From Trichobilharzia szidati (taxonomy: Eukaryota > Platyhelminthes > Trematoda > Strigeidida > Schistosomatidae): a stretch of DNA of 64,000 nucleotides. Location: contig OX235272.1 in NCBI GenBank assembly GCA_944472155.2, forward strand, positions 98,152,020-98,216,019, given 5' to 3'. The position numbers and the translations under genes are program-made. Under the pieces are notes generated by a model. It made no database searches. It had not been told where the DNA came from and worked only from the letters and a program-made list of their open reading frames with translations. Positions 41,264 to 52,729 of the stretch are shown one piece after another; the stretch's first letter is position 1, and each line of letters starts with the position of its first letter.

Positions 41264-42165
41264 GTACGAGTTACTTACCTCTTAACTCGAGATCTGCGGG
41301 GAGTCCACTTCCGCTCCATCTGCTCTGATAAATTCATAACATTTATATGCCAACTCCTATCACTCCCTCTTCAGTTCAAGTGGCCTTCGCAGCTTCTAAA
41401 GTATCACTGACGATCCATCTCCAAGTTTTTAATTTCGAAATCATCAAAAAATGCAAGTCGGTTAACTAGCCTCTGGGAGCCTCCACCTGCTGGTACCATA
41501 TTTTCTCAATAAGGAATTCTTCTGGATTCCAGCGAAGGATTATTTTTAAGTGTATAGAAGTTCAAGTAATCTATGACTGTTTTGATTAGTGGGTTTCAAA
41601 GTTCTACATCAAGTTCTCGGCTCAGAAGTGGCTGTGAAAAAGTGCAATTTTCTAAATATTGTAGTTTGTGATAAATGACGGTGATTTTGTGGATCAAATA
41701 ATAATGTCGCAAATGTTTTGAACGCAGTTAATAACGATGATTGTAATGATAACAAAATATTGTTAATGAGGTTTATGCAGGTGACGATAAGAGTAACAAA
41801 GGAAGTAATATATTTATATGTAGACAATTCAATAAATGAATATTGTCAAATACTAAAAGTTACGTAATACTAAGGGTGAAGTGGACAGATAATCAGACTT
41901 TAAATAAATAACACAAAAATACGGAGATGGAAAATAAGAAAGGGTGGGAGGGTTTTGAATAGAATTCACCTAGGCCATGGGAGAGACAAATGTAGAACAA
42001 ACTTCTTTTGTATGCAAAGACTAGGATTTCTCTCTCAAATTAATTCCGATAGCTTCGGCTATGTGTAAAAGACGGATTCGAATTCCGTTCGAAAGACTCG
42101 ATGGAATGCGATAGATAACTTTGAAGGCACTATTTTTATCCACCTGGTGACCGCTATCAATCCCA

Positions 42166-42870
42166 TATCCAATATCCAATATCGCTTTTATGAGCTAATA
42201 TAAACCAATTTGATTTCTTTGTGCTCGCCTTTTGATTGTGAGGTAGAGGTTCCTGATCTTCGGTAAACATCTGCGTAGCTCTTCCCGCCACTCGACTGTC
42301 GTAGCTTTGGTTGACTCCAAAAGTAGTAGTGCAGGGATTAATTGTATGTGGTTTGTAGAATGAGGTGTGTTAAGACTGTTACTACTGTGAATGGAGTTGG
42401 TCCTTTCACAAGTTGGTCCTTCGGTGTCTTCGTCAATAGAAAAGAGATAATAATAATAGACATAATTAGTGAAGGTATTCAGACTAACAGACAGAAGAAG
42501 AATAAGAAAACGTAACAACAGTCAGTCAACCGGTATATATATATACCAGTAATAATGATAATAATAATAGGTGAAGTTAAAGCTGTCAGGAGAGTAAGAC
42601 GGAAGAGAATGTAAAGAAGTAAAACGACGAATTTAGTTGTCTACTCTCTAATGGTGTATGCGGTTTTAAAGGGATAGACCATTTGGATGCAGTCCTTGTG
42701 TCGCTGTATTGTTGTCCAGCCTTCGCTTAAAGGCGTCCACAGACGGTGCCACAGCTACATCTGCCAGTAGGGAATTCCTGGGATGGCGAACCCGCAGGGA
42801 AAAGAAGTGGGGGCGCACCCGGGCCCTTCCCTCTGATGAGCTATCCTTCAAGGATTTCCATGTGGGAGCC
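42166..42870 (-). mobile_element. CR1-like 3' end inserted in Penelope endonuclease
   Basis: Penelope sequence stops at CGCTATCAAT (42165) and resumes at AAAATAGAATTTC (about 42871), as comparison with the uninterrupted copy at 62820-62890 shows. The insert encodes, on the minus strand, a C-terminus typical of CR1-like RTs (FFSLRVRHPRNSLLADVAVA then PSVDAFKRRLDNN). It ends in repeats of ATATTGG, like CR1 3' ends. A few target bases seem to be missing rather than duplicated. Confidence 0.75.
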
Positions 42871-44675
42871 AAAATAGAATTTCTTATAAATTTTATTTGA
42901 CCTTTTCCGAACCATGAAGGAAGATGCTCATTAATGCGTTTGTTCAGCTGTCTAGTTGTTCGCCCTATATAGCTTTCTCCACAGGAACAACTAAATTTAT
43001 AGATACACATAGATGTGGCACAACTAGGTAGCTTATCTTTCACTTGAGCAATCAAAATTGGTCGGCTGGAAAATGCCAAACAAAGGGTGGCGGCAGTATA
43101 AGTCCGTTTTATCGCTCTCGATAATCTCAGATGTAAGACTTCGCTAGCCACGTCCCCATTAAATTGCAATTACATGAACAGTTCTTTCTTTTAACTGTTG
43201 TCAGCTTCCCTTTATTGTACTTGGTGTTCATATGTCTCCTTACAAATCCCATTTGGACCAGCGTATTTTGGATATATCCTAGCTCATTTTCTAGGGAGTC
43301 ATCTGTACAGATACGATACAGATGCCTCTATTCGTGAGGCATCTGACCAAACTGACTTTGTATCGGATTGGTACAAAACTGAGGAAATGCGTATATTGTC
43401 CCACAGATGTAGGTTTTCTATTGATATCTCTCTTGAGTGAACCATCCTCTCTTCTGCTCAATTGGACGTCAAGGAAATGTAGTCTGTCATGATGTTCTTC
43501 TTCACAAGTGAAGATGAGCGATGGATGTGCATCATTAAATTTTATTAACATTTCGTTCTTGCCAGCTTTCACATCAAGAATTATAAATGTATCATCAACA
43601 TAGCGAAAATAAGAATCAGTTTATCTATTACTTGTTTCAATGGACCATTTTTAACCTTAGCAAGAAAGAAATCTGCCAAAATTGGCCCCATTGGAGAATC
43701 CATGGCAATGCCATCGATTTGTCTATAGTAAAGGTTGTTGAATGTTAAGTGTACATTCATAGCACATCTTAAAAGCAACTCTTTCAGACTAATAACTGAA
43801 ATTCCGATGTCGAACAGTTTTTCTAGTATCTGTTGCCATATGAATTCCACAATTTCCATAAGTGGTACAGCGGTGAACAGTAATGCTGCATCTAAGGATA
43901 GCAGTTGCTTCACATTTACATTGATATCGTCTATGTTAGCAATGAATTCAAAAACGTCTTTAACACTATGATTTACTGCCATCTTGTGTAACGGTTGGAG
44001 GATTTCACTTAGCCACTTTGCCACTCCATGGTAGGTGGAGTTAGACATATCTAGGATTGGGCGAAGGGGAAGTCCTGGTTTATGTACTTTGGGCAGACCA
44101 TACAATTGTGAAGTATTACTTCCAGTAGGTTTAAGACGGTTGTAGGCTGTCTCTGAGATGAATCCACTTTTTCTCAGCTCCTTAAGCGTGTTACTTAACT
44201 GCTTTCCAGCTTTTCCGTCTAGATCTGTTGGTTTACTAAAATTTTGGACCTTCATTTGATCCTTTAGAAGCGAATTCATTTTGTCGAAATAATCGCACTT
44301 ATTAATCAGTACTACTCCGGCTGCTTTATCAGGTCTACTGATTATAATGCTTTTGTCGTCTCTTAGCTTTCTTAGGACTTCTCGATGTTGTTTAGTCAGC
44401 GAGCTTTTACTAATATGACTACTGTTTTTGTGCTGCTGACAACTGTCGACTAGTGTCGTTTTAAACCTAGCGACTTCATCGTCTGACGTTGGGATCAAAT
44501 CTCTTGTTTGTAGGAGCAGGTTTTCAAACTGGATATCGGTATCAAATTGCTTGACCTTATATCCTTGGTCACAAAATCTAGGACCCAATGATAGAGCTTC
44601 TAACTGTAATTTATCTAGTGTAACACTTGAAAAATTATGGACGTACCAATAAGGGTCTGAAGGGAATGAAGACAT
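42666..44675 (-). pseudogene. Penelope-like RT-endonuclease, frameshifted
   Basis: The N-terminal frame to 43581 has SDPYWYVHNFSSVTLDKLQL, SIIISRPDKAAGVVLINKCD, YGLPKVHKPGLPLRPILDM, the box A zone LLSLDAALLFTAVPL and IDGIAMDSPMGPILADFFLA. A frameshift at about 43595 is followed by FRYVDDTFIILD (box C) and SLIFTCEEEHHDRLHFLDVQ, then KPTSVGQYTHFLSFVPIRYK. After another break near 43310 comes the linker with a TAA before LQFNGDV, then CIYKFSCSCGESYIGRTTRQ and INEHLPSWFGKGQI (GIY-YIG). Penelope proteins combine RT with this nuclease. The catalytic motifs are largely intact, but at least two frameshifts, a stop and an insertion disable the gene. Confidence 0.85.
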
Positions 44676-44732
44676 CCAAAATCCTGAAAGGATTTCCCTT
44701 CATTCGCTTCAGACCCTTATCGTTACGTCCAT
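44637..44732. repeat. Long imperfect hairpin at Penelope 5' end
   Basis: Arms 44637-44668 and 44701-44732 pair over 32 positions with about three mismatches (ATGGACGTA.., ATAAGGGTCTGAAG). Between them lies a smaller hairpin AAATCCT/AGGATTT. The left arm is part of the coding start (SDPYWYVH); the right arm encodes a similar SDPYRYVH on the opposite strand. Confidence 0.8.
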
Positions 44733-45479
44733 TTTGGTTTGTTGACAAGTTATGTATATTTTTCTTCTGATACTCATAATTTCGGCAGCGTAATGTACCT
44801 CAGCCAACTTTTGTTTGTTGGACTTACATTAAAATATGTACCTCGACGTTGATATCTTCACAAAATGATGAATGTAATAAGGCGGGAAGTTCAACATTTT
44901 AAGGCATGCTTCATCATTTTTAGGATATCACGTCTATATATTTGGCCTATTTAATGAAGCATCATTGTCTTTACTAGCCTGGTGGCTGTAAGCATTCATC
45001 GCATGATTTTAGCACGGGTTTGTGTTTTCGAAATTTTAACACGTCCGCTTTCATTTAATTCGTATAAGTACCATTGCGCATTAAGCCGCATTGAGATTTC
45101 ATATGGATCATAAAATTCCAATTGCCGTACTGATCTCTTCAGTATCAGAAGGTTAAAAGAAATCAAGAGTCACTTCACAAGATTTTCTACAGGCTTTAGA
45201 GCATGGACGGAAAGAAGTTTTTCCTGTTCACTTCACTAATATAAATATGTGTTGTGCAGAAAATACGTCGACTCCTATGGTACGCATTTGGCTTGGAAAA
45301 TTGGCAGTCATAGCAAGAGTAAATGTGTTTCAATAAATCTTAGGCACTTCCCTCAAAGATGCTATGTTTGTAAAGAATTCATTTGACATTCGCTTAAGGC
45401 TGCAACCAAGCTGATTCACCACTCATAATCCCAAGAAATGTTGTCATTTGTATCGTCATCAGGTCAGCATTTATCCGTT

Positions 45480-47740
45480 TTACACAACCACAATATCCAA
45501 TCATTACGTTTATGGATAAAAACATTTAAGACCTTTCAAAAGTGTTCCGTGGGACCACACTGTGTGGGACATGAATTCCCAGGTAGCGATCATAAAATAG
45601 TGCCATGTTCGTTTAACATTTCTCCAGAAACTATACACAGAAACAAAGTTAGTCGGACACCTATAAGACTATACACACATGTTGATTGGTACCTGTAACA
45701 GGACTTGATACTCTAACTGGGATTCCTAATTTAATAATGACTCCCTGGAGCAAGTTCTTAAAAATTTCTATGACAATATACAGTCTGTTAATGATGTCAT
45801 AGCACCTGTGAAATTGACTAAATTCAAAATCCCTCAAGATGATTTTATTCCAATATCATTAAGAAGAAGTTTGCGGAAGCATTCATTAAGTTACTACAGA
45901 CATGACGACTTATCATCGTTAATCGCTGTCAAAACAATCCTCATTAGAATCTATGTTTTGAAAAATCCAAGTCTTGGGAATAAAGAAACGAGGGCCATTC
46001 AGTCACCACATAACACTGGAAAAATAGCCAAACTCTTCAAAAATAGGTTAACAAACTCCTGATCAACATATCCAAAGATAATACACCTAGGCGGCATCAC
46101 TCACGAAAGTGCTGAGGATATATGTGAGGTGTTTAGTACACATTTCGCCAAACTATACACTCCAGAAAATGACCAGGATATTGATTTCCCTCGTAAAACA
46201 AAAAAGTGCTTAAGCGATGTAGTCTTCAACGCCCAAGAAATCGATAAAGCTATCGCAACTCTTAAGCTTACTAATACCCTTGGCCCAGATGGAATATCTT
46301 CCTTCCTCTTAAAAAATGGTGAAAATGACATGAACCTACTTCTTCTCAAGATATTTTCAACTTCGCTAAGGAGTGGAACATATCCAATTAGCTGGAAGAA
46401 ATCTTACGTTGTACCCGTTCACAAAACCGGACCTACAGCGGACATAGACAACTACCCCCTATCAACATCACTTCCGTGGTTTCACGTGTGATGAAAAAGA
46501 TTGTAAAGAAGTAAATTCTTCAGTATTTGCTTTCGAATGACTTAATATCACCTTTCCAATACGGTTTCTTAACTAGAAGGTCGTGCATCACTTGCCAGTT
46601 AGATTATTTCGACCACATAACTGAATGTGTAGACAAAGGGCGTTCGGCAGCAACACTATTTCTAGATGCTAGGAAAGCTTTTGATAAGGTCCCACATAAG
46701 AGACTCATTGAAACTCCTATCTTATGGAATAAGTGGAAGGCAACTCGAGTGGATAACTTCCTTTCTAACAGGAAGAGAACAGTTGGTTCAAATCAACCAT
46801 CACTTATCTACATCCTAACCAGTAACCAGCAGCGTGATACAAAGTAGCGTTCTTGGTCCTACCCTATTCATTATATTCATGAATGATATTGTCTCTGTGA
46901 TCAAGTATGGCAAGCCGTACCTCTTTGCAGATGACCTCAAAGTTTCACATGATTTTGACTATAATGATATAAATATTGCTAGTAAAATCCAACTGGAGTG
47001 AAAAGTGGCAGTTAACGTTCAATCCAGCTAAGTCCGGACGTCGGAAACCTAGAATATGTCTATACATGTATGATGACCTTGTTTCAAACACGAACACCGT
47101 CACAGATCTCGGTGTAACATACTCAGATCTTACCTTTACTGAACATGCAAATAAGGTGACATCTGATTGTAAACGTCTCACCGGCTTTGTGCTACGCAAC
47201 TTTTACACTCCAGAAGCCAGATTGGCTATATATAAGATATGTATTCGCCCCAAACTTGACTACTGTGCCCACTTATACAGCAGCTTTAAATCAGTAGACA
47301 GAAAAAAGTTGAAAGTGTCCAAAGATTCCTGACGAAACGCATATTGGGCTATGATCAGCAAATAGAATACCTTGACAGATGTATTCGACTGGACTTAGAA
47401 CACTTATGGTCAAGGAGAGTGAAGTGCAAATTATTTCTCTTATTCAAAGTTATAAGAAAGCTTTGTAGCAGTAACTCATCCATAACGTGGGCTAATCTCA
47501 AATCGTATGTTCTACGCAACCATGACTACCTTCTCAAGGTTAACACCCATAAACTCACCACTAGAGCTAATTTTTTCACCATTAAATATTGCAAACTTTG
47601 GAACCAGCTACCCCCTGAGATTAGATCCTGTGAAAAGCCTGACAGTTTTAAAAGGGGTCTAGAAAGACATATTAACATGTCCACCCTAGCCCGTCTAAAA
47701 GATCACAACTGCTGGTAGAGTGGGGAGACGATGACATTTC
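45480..47740 (+). pseudogene. CR1/jockey-type retrotransposon, broken
   Basis: Endonuclease end GSDHKIVPCSFNISPETI (about 45585), then SLEQVLKNFYDNIQSV. RT pieces at 46129-46491 (NTLGPDGISSFLLKNGENDM, ISWKKSYVVPVHKTGPTADI) and 46527-46847 (ISPFQYGFLTRRSCITCQL, box A FLDARKAFDKVPHKRL), then SVLGPTLFIIFMNDIVSVIK and FADDLKVSHDFD (box C, about 46926). The C-terminal part at 46976-47718 has GVTYSDLTFTEHANKVTSDC, RILGYDQQIEYLDRCIRL and KLWNQLPPEIRSCEKPDSFK. Each block sits in a different frame. FADD and box A are intact, but several frameshifts and stops disable it. It is distinct from the element at 21925-24772. Confidence 0.85.
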
Positions 47741-47759
47741 AATATTTAACTACGGAAAG

Positions 47760-48728
47760 CACACTAGTCCCAAAGCTAATATAATAATACTTAGTATTTA
47801 TGCATAATCAATTCTTGAAATTTGATTGTCATTACGATACTTAAAATGATTAAAATATTTATGCAGCAAATGTTCTCTTGCTTTACCACGCTTGTTTCCC
47901 TTATAGGTAGACGTTAAATGCCATGTTCTAGTAGCGCTGTTAAAATTTCCCTTGGAAATTTTTTTGTCAATAATTTTTAATGAAATTGCGTTATATGTTA
48001 TCTGGATTGATGAGAATTCCCATTTTCTGGCCTGTTATTTTGGTGTCCGCGTCATGTAATCCGACTGCGACACCCCCTAGCATATTGGTTGCAACGATCA
48101 GTGTTTCAGGCGAACTGTAGCAAAATATCGCTATAGTGAGGAAGATAGGATAGTTGAAGGGTAATTTCATCTACACAAATGATCTACTTTATTTAGATGC
48201 TGCACCTTTCGTCATGGTATCATTCAATGCAGACTTCACGTCTCAGGATATTAATTCAGCCTATTTACGTGTGAAGGACAGTCCTTTTTGACAAAAGAAT
48301 TCTATCAGTACTTCGAAATCACCTGTAAATGCTAACAGAACCTTCTGTGGGAATAGAAGTAATAATGTAGATGTCTCACCGTGTGTATTTGGACAGGAAT
48401 TATCGTAAGTTGAGAGGTTATTTCTAAGTGGATTTCATGTATATTTGCACTGTTTAGTGTAGTGTAATGGCGAAGTTCAACAATAGAGTCCCAAGATTGT
48501 AAATGTTCCAATGACCCTGAACGCATTCTAGTTATTGGTTGAGGAAGCTCACCATTATTCTAGCGCGAATAATTGTGCATACTGGTAAGCGACACTGAAT
48601 TAATTGTCTTCTAGGAACTTTCTTTGAAAAGTTGAAACTGTCTTTGATGATTGGTTGTTATTGGTGTCGAAAGTTTAACTTTGCCTGAATATCTTCTTTC
48701 TGTCCACTTACTGGGTGCCAGAGCGAAT
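47760..48728. other. No recognisable gene
   Basis: About 1 kb of unassigned sequence before the Merlin fragment. No terminal inverted repeat matching the Merlin piece was found by eye. Confidence 0.5.
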
Positions 48729-49154
48729 AACGTTTGGGTTTTAGGAATTTATGATACCTAGATTCGCAAAGGGTTTATGGAGCTGATTCTAGATAGGAGT
48801 GCTCATACACTCCTCCTCCCTATTATTCAGCGTCTAGTGTTACCAGGCACCACCATTCACACAGATGAATGGGCGGAATATAGCCAAATATCACAATTGG
48901 GATATATACATCATAGAGTGAACCATTCGAATGATTCCGTCGACCCTGTCACCGGTACTCATAATAATTCCATCGAAGGTTTCTGGGGAAGATTAAAAAA
49001 TAGAATAAAAGCTATAAATGGTTTTCAAAACCAAGTTATTTTTAGTCATCTGGATGAATACATGTATAGAAATTGGTTCAACTTAAAAACTGAAACCCCA
49101 ATACAAAATTGGGAGATATTTTTATCTCATATTAGAGAAAAATATCCTGTTTAA
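48729..49154 (+). pseudogene. Merlin (IS1595-like) DDE transposase, C-terminal part
   Basis: The frame reads VWVLGIYDT, a TAG, IRKGFMELILDRSAHTLLL, then LVLPGTTIHTDEWAEY, VDPVTGTHNNSIEGFWGRLK and HLDEYMYRNWF. The TDEWAEY, NHSNDSVDP and THNNSIEGFWG segments are hallmarks of the Merlin/ISXO2-like DDE domain, known from schistosomes. The N-terminal third with the first catalytic Asp is missing and a stop lies near the start, so this is a remnant. A full element would cut and paste itself between short terminal inverted repeats, which I did not find. Confidence 0.85.
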
Positions 49155-49724
49155 CGTTTTTTATGCTTTTATATGTAAATATACGTAAGATTTTATGCAA
49201 AAATCACCCTTTTTTCTGACTGGTCTGCTCAAGGTCACTTGTGCGTTCGTTCCTTGGGACTCTATTGTAGAACTTTGCCGTGCAATATGAGTTATGTGGA
49301 CTCAATGTATAAAAAATACCTTAACTTTATTTATATTGTGCCATTGTCTCCTTAGCTGACTGCTTGGCTAGCAAACGTAGGTGGTTGTCATGATTATTGC
49401 AAGTGCAGTGCCGTGGAGAAGGCAATCACTCGTTTAAATTCCTTACTGTGTCGCTTAGTGCATTAATTCAGTGTATAGTATCATTATACACATGGATTGT
49501 GTCCATTATGAGAACTGAATCTAGTCAGCTCTATAACTATCAATCTACTGTCTGTTATGCCATTCTCACTGGCACTGTAAACTTAATGCTGCACTGTTTT
49601 TGATCACCAGTAGTGGTGATGAATTTTTCCTGAATTTTCCATTAACATGAAGCAGTACAGATGCAGTGTCACGATCGAATGTCTTGGTTGCATTATATAC
49701 ATTATATTTCCTCTCCTTCTAGGA

Positions 49725-49889
49725 AAGGTGCTCAAACCAAGGACGATTAAAATACGTGCAGAATTTAGATTCTCTCATAGAGTGGTCAACGACTGGAGCT
49801 CCTTACCTGATTCAGTAGTAACAGCTCCATCGGTGAACGCTTTCAAAGAGAAGTTAGATCTCTGCAGAGATATATTTTGCAAGGATTAA
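49725..49889 (+). pseudogene. CR1-like RT C-terminal fragment
   Basis: The frame ends with LKPRTIKIRAEFRFSHRVVN, DWSSLPDSVVTAPSVNAFKE, KLDLCRDIFCKD and a stop. 'FSxRVVxxWNSLPxxVVxAPSVxxFKxxLD' is the standard C-terminus of many CR1-like elements. The related C-terminus at 42666-42860 (VAPSVDAFKRRLDN) is on the opposite strand. Only this end survives. Confidence 0.75.
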
Positions 49890-50486
49890 CACAGGCCACA
49901 AGAGCCTTCTGTCTTTATCAACTGAATCTGAATCTATGTCATTGTTATCCTCATCGACGCAACAGGTCTGCGTATCTTACAATATTTTAAGTGTTTCTCT
50001 ATGCTGCTAACACTGTGCATAGTTGCTTAGAGTTGAAGCATGTTCAGCTTATATTTGATGGCTATAGATTCCTAAATATGAGAATGTAATTTCTGTAGGA
50101 TTCATAAAACTATGCTCATTAGACATTACTGACATTATGGATCAATTTTTAAGTTACACGTTTGCAATACTTCATTTAATGCAAACGTATTCAGTGTGAA
50201 GTTGATCTGCAACTAAGGTTAATGAGAGTATGACGCCTCAACAGTATGGAAGCTTCAAAGATTGTCTTGATATTTGCGTGTAATCCTTTAATACTGGAAA
50301 ACATTTGAGGTCTATTGATGCTTATAGTGCCAATATAAAAACCAGCTGAAAGCTACATATACATTTATTTGCATGAGATATTACTTAGTATTAACAGAAT
50401 CAGTGTATTCAGTGTGTGCTAATATGTAGAATTATCTTTCATAACTTCATGTTGTGCTAGTCCTTACATGTGCTTTATTTTTTTTC
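49890..50486. other. No recognisable gene
   Basis: AT-rich sequence with nothing identifiable. It ends in the pyrimidine tract TTTATTTTTTTTCAG that precedes the candidate exon at 50489. Confidence 0.5.
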
Positions 50487-50488
50487 AG

Positions 50489-50577
50489 GTATACGGAAGT
50501 TGTCGAATATGAAACCAGCGGAAATATCATCCGGACAAACTAACGTTAATACTCTTCATCGGGATTTTCTTTTGTAA
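50489..50577 (+). CDS. Candidate terminal coding exon of an unknown host gene
   Basis: A strong splice acceptor (TTTATTTTTTTTCAG, ending at 50488) is followed by 28 codons to a TAA at 50575-50577. They encode IRKLSNMKPAEISSGQTNVN and TLHRDFLL, a composition like ordinary hydrophilic protein rather than translated noncoding DNA. AT-rich sequence like a 3' UTR follows. The upstream exons would lie further 5' on the plus strand, possibly beyond the transposons. I do not recognise the protein, and a chance arrangement is quite possible. Confidence 0.35.
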
Positions 50578-51204
50578 ATTAATGAAATGTTTAATATACT
50601 CTTCAATTCTACTTCCTCTAGACTTTTTCAGTGCGTCGCTATACTATGTGCTTTTGTAATAAGTGAATTCGGATCAATGCATGTTAAGCTTAGTTAGAGG
50701 GATGGAGATTTACTATAGCATTATGAGACTGTTACTTTAGCCCTTCGTAAGATTTCGTGTCTGTTTCTATACAGTAGCACATTGTAAAAACTAAGTAAGA
50801 TTTATCAATTTAAATAATAATTCTGTACTGTTCGATACGCTAAAATCGCCTTATCTAGCCAGTTGCAATTCTGTACACTGTTAAACGCCAAGTATGAAGT
50901 ACAAGTTAATTTAATGACTTTGGCTTGACAGCTGCTTCACTAATCTGTTAATATGCAGTGACATCACCAAATAGACTGTTCACTTGACAGTGAGCAAAGA
51001 AACAATTTTCATCTATTTCTAATATGCCATTGAATCATGTGATGTTATCTAATATCCATCATTTCTATAATCAACAACTGCGGTGTTTGCATATCTACTT
51101 TATGAATATTAAATAACTTACGCATTTATGCATCTGATTACCTCCAGTATTACAACAGTATATCCTATTCATTTGATGTGTGGAAATTAGATGCAATTTT
51201 GTGA

Positions 51205-51277
51205 TTAATGCTGAAATTTCCATTCTGTATCACAAGTACTGTTTTTGGAATAAAGTAAATCATTATTATTATTATTA
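51205..51277 (+). repeat. Isolated 3' end of the CR1/jockey-like element
   Basis: TCCATTCTGTATCACAAGTA, then CTGTTTTTGGAATAAAGTAA and an ATT repeat, match 24704-24769 at the 3' end of the element at 21925-24772. It is a severely 5'-truncated copy or a non-autonomous derivative. Confidence 0.8.
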
Positions 51278-51394
51278 AATGACGTTCTAAAATATCACCA
51301 GTCGTTGAACCCTTCTTGTAGTTCCAGATTGTTTGCCTAGCCTTATTCTTCAAAAATGTACAGATATCCTCTCACATATTTAATGAATCTTTTT

Positions 51395-51960
51395 CCAGAA
51401 ATGTTGTGCCAGCCGTTTGGAAGGACTTTAAAATTGTACCTGTACCTAAGTCGTCTAATGGAACATGTTTTAAATTTTGACCTATTGCTATTACCTCCCC
51501 TTTTGTAAAAGCTATGGAGAAGTTACTCTTACTTAATCTTCAACCTTCACTTAAAGCCTTTAACGAACTCAAATAATTCGCCTATAAACACAGTAGAAGT
51601 AATTTAGATGCAGCTGCAGTCTTGCATCACAACATTTTCTCCATTATAGTCGTCCACTACCAATTGTATTTTTGTTTGACGAACTTAATGTACATACGCA
51701 TACGAAATGAAATATGTCAAGTGCGCGGACTAACTATTCCGGTGTCTTTTAATTCGCATCTACACTGTACTAAGATGAACAGCTCTCTATTAGTAGTCAG
51801 AAAATGCTTTTAAACTAAATCCTTCCAAATGTCAGACTGTCAATTTCAGTTTCCGATGTAAGAGAAAGTCAGGTGAAGCTGTTAATTCCTATGACCGTTG
51901 CAAAATTGATGACAGGGATATAGAGCTCAAGTCTGACTTTAAGTACCTCGGACTAATTCA
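51395..51960 (+). pseudogene. CR1/jockey-like RT fragment with internal deletion
   Basis: VVPAVWKDFKIVPVPKSSNG, AITSPFVKAMEKLLLLNLQP and RSNLDAAAVLHHNIFS match the RT at 22609-23481 (VPDAWKDIKIVPVPKPGNG, AITSPFLKLMEKLILLKLEP). The sequence then jumps, after unrelated bases, to AFKLNPSKCQTVNFSF and IELKSDFKYLGL, matching 23750-23910. The catalytic core between them is missing, and there are stops (FKF*PIAIT, LK*FAYK). Confidence 0.8.
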
Positions 51961-52044
51961 TCAAACAGCGTATTAGCCTTAAATGTATATCACACGCATG
52001 CATGAGCTAGGTATGCAAACCAAGGTAAACGCTGATATAAGTAT

Positions 52045-52177
52045 AAAACTTGGGCACTGTGGTGGAGTATAACTCCATTATGGATAAGATTTTATTTTGA
52101 TAAATCAGACAGTGTTGTACAGTTATATTAACTGATGACGTTTCGAGCACAAACGCTAGCACGGTACACTCATTATT
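52045..52177 (-). repeat. Penelope-terminal-repeat-like segment with hammerhead-like motif
   Basis: Related to 2993-3121. On the minus strand: ATAATGAGTGTA, an internal loop, TGTGCTCGAAACGTC. GAGTGTA and TGTGCTC can pair over seven positions with three G-U wobbles as stem II, and CGAAACGTC is the intact 3' core. Two bases of the CTGATGA box differ. Confidence 0.45.
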
Positions 52178-52179
52178 TA

Positions 52180-52729
52180 AAAAACTAACTCATATTTGAG
52201 AACTACGATTTGACCGGCTTTACAACGTTTAATATATTTAGACACAATAGACATACACTGCTTACTTCTATGACGCATTACCTAAAGCTACCCCCTTGCT
52301 ACTACCTAATTGAGCAACTCAACGTTATCTTTGAACTACAAAGTAAAAGCGGACATCCTAAGAGCTTTCTGGGTAAAAAGATCGTCTCCTAGTTGAAAAG
52401 ATAAACATATCCTAATCTCTTCACGAAAGCGTTTAGAGGTATTTATCCTATCGCCTCAAATGACTCACTATTTGCTGTCATTTAAAAAGTAAAAACAAGT
52501 TTATCGAAGGCAGTGTGCTTATGGTTTCTAGACGTCATAATGCACCATGAGGAAAAAGCTTTATTGATAGGGTTATAGCAATTATATGCGCGATATAAAT
52601 CCGAAACTCAACGACTACGATTCTCAATCACAAAACATTCTACTTTGCTACCTAATCGTCTCAATAGATGCTTCGCCAAGAAAAAGAAGACCACTGGTTC
52701 AAAGGAAATTTATTTAAAATTTTCTTATA
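52180..52729. other. No recognisable gene
   Basis: Unassigned sequence; short open frames match nothing I know. Confidence 0.45.

Larger units (their letters stand above)
39626..41520 (-). mobile_element. gypsy/CsRn1-type LTR retrotransposon, internally deleted
   Basis: Minus-strand order: gag (41263-40685), protease (about 40650-40300), first codons of reverse transcriptase (to about 40038), then directly the LTR. The RT start reads TYEAR-stop-LAPHNLRIA, then LTLGIIQPSNSPSASPLHMV, and is cut at the LTR. Most of RT, RNase H and integrase are missing, and no 5' LTR is seen near 41520. The clade is inferred from the gag zinc finger and the protease-RT style (Boudicca/CsRn1-like). Confidence 0.75.
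41640..44740 (-). mobile_element. Penelope-like element, near complete, with nested insertion
   Basis: Minus strand: 5' zone with hairpin (about 44732-44637), RT (44675-43310), linker, GIY-YIG endonuclease (43169 to about 42000, interrupted) and a 3' UTR down to about 41640. The 3' UTR parallels 62340-62700 (for example TAACGATGATTATAATGATA). A CR1-like 3' end (42166-42870) interrupts the endonuclease. Confidence 0.85.
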
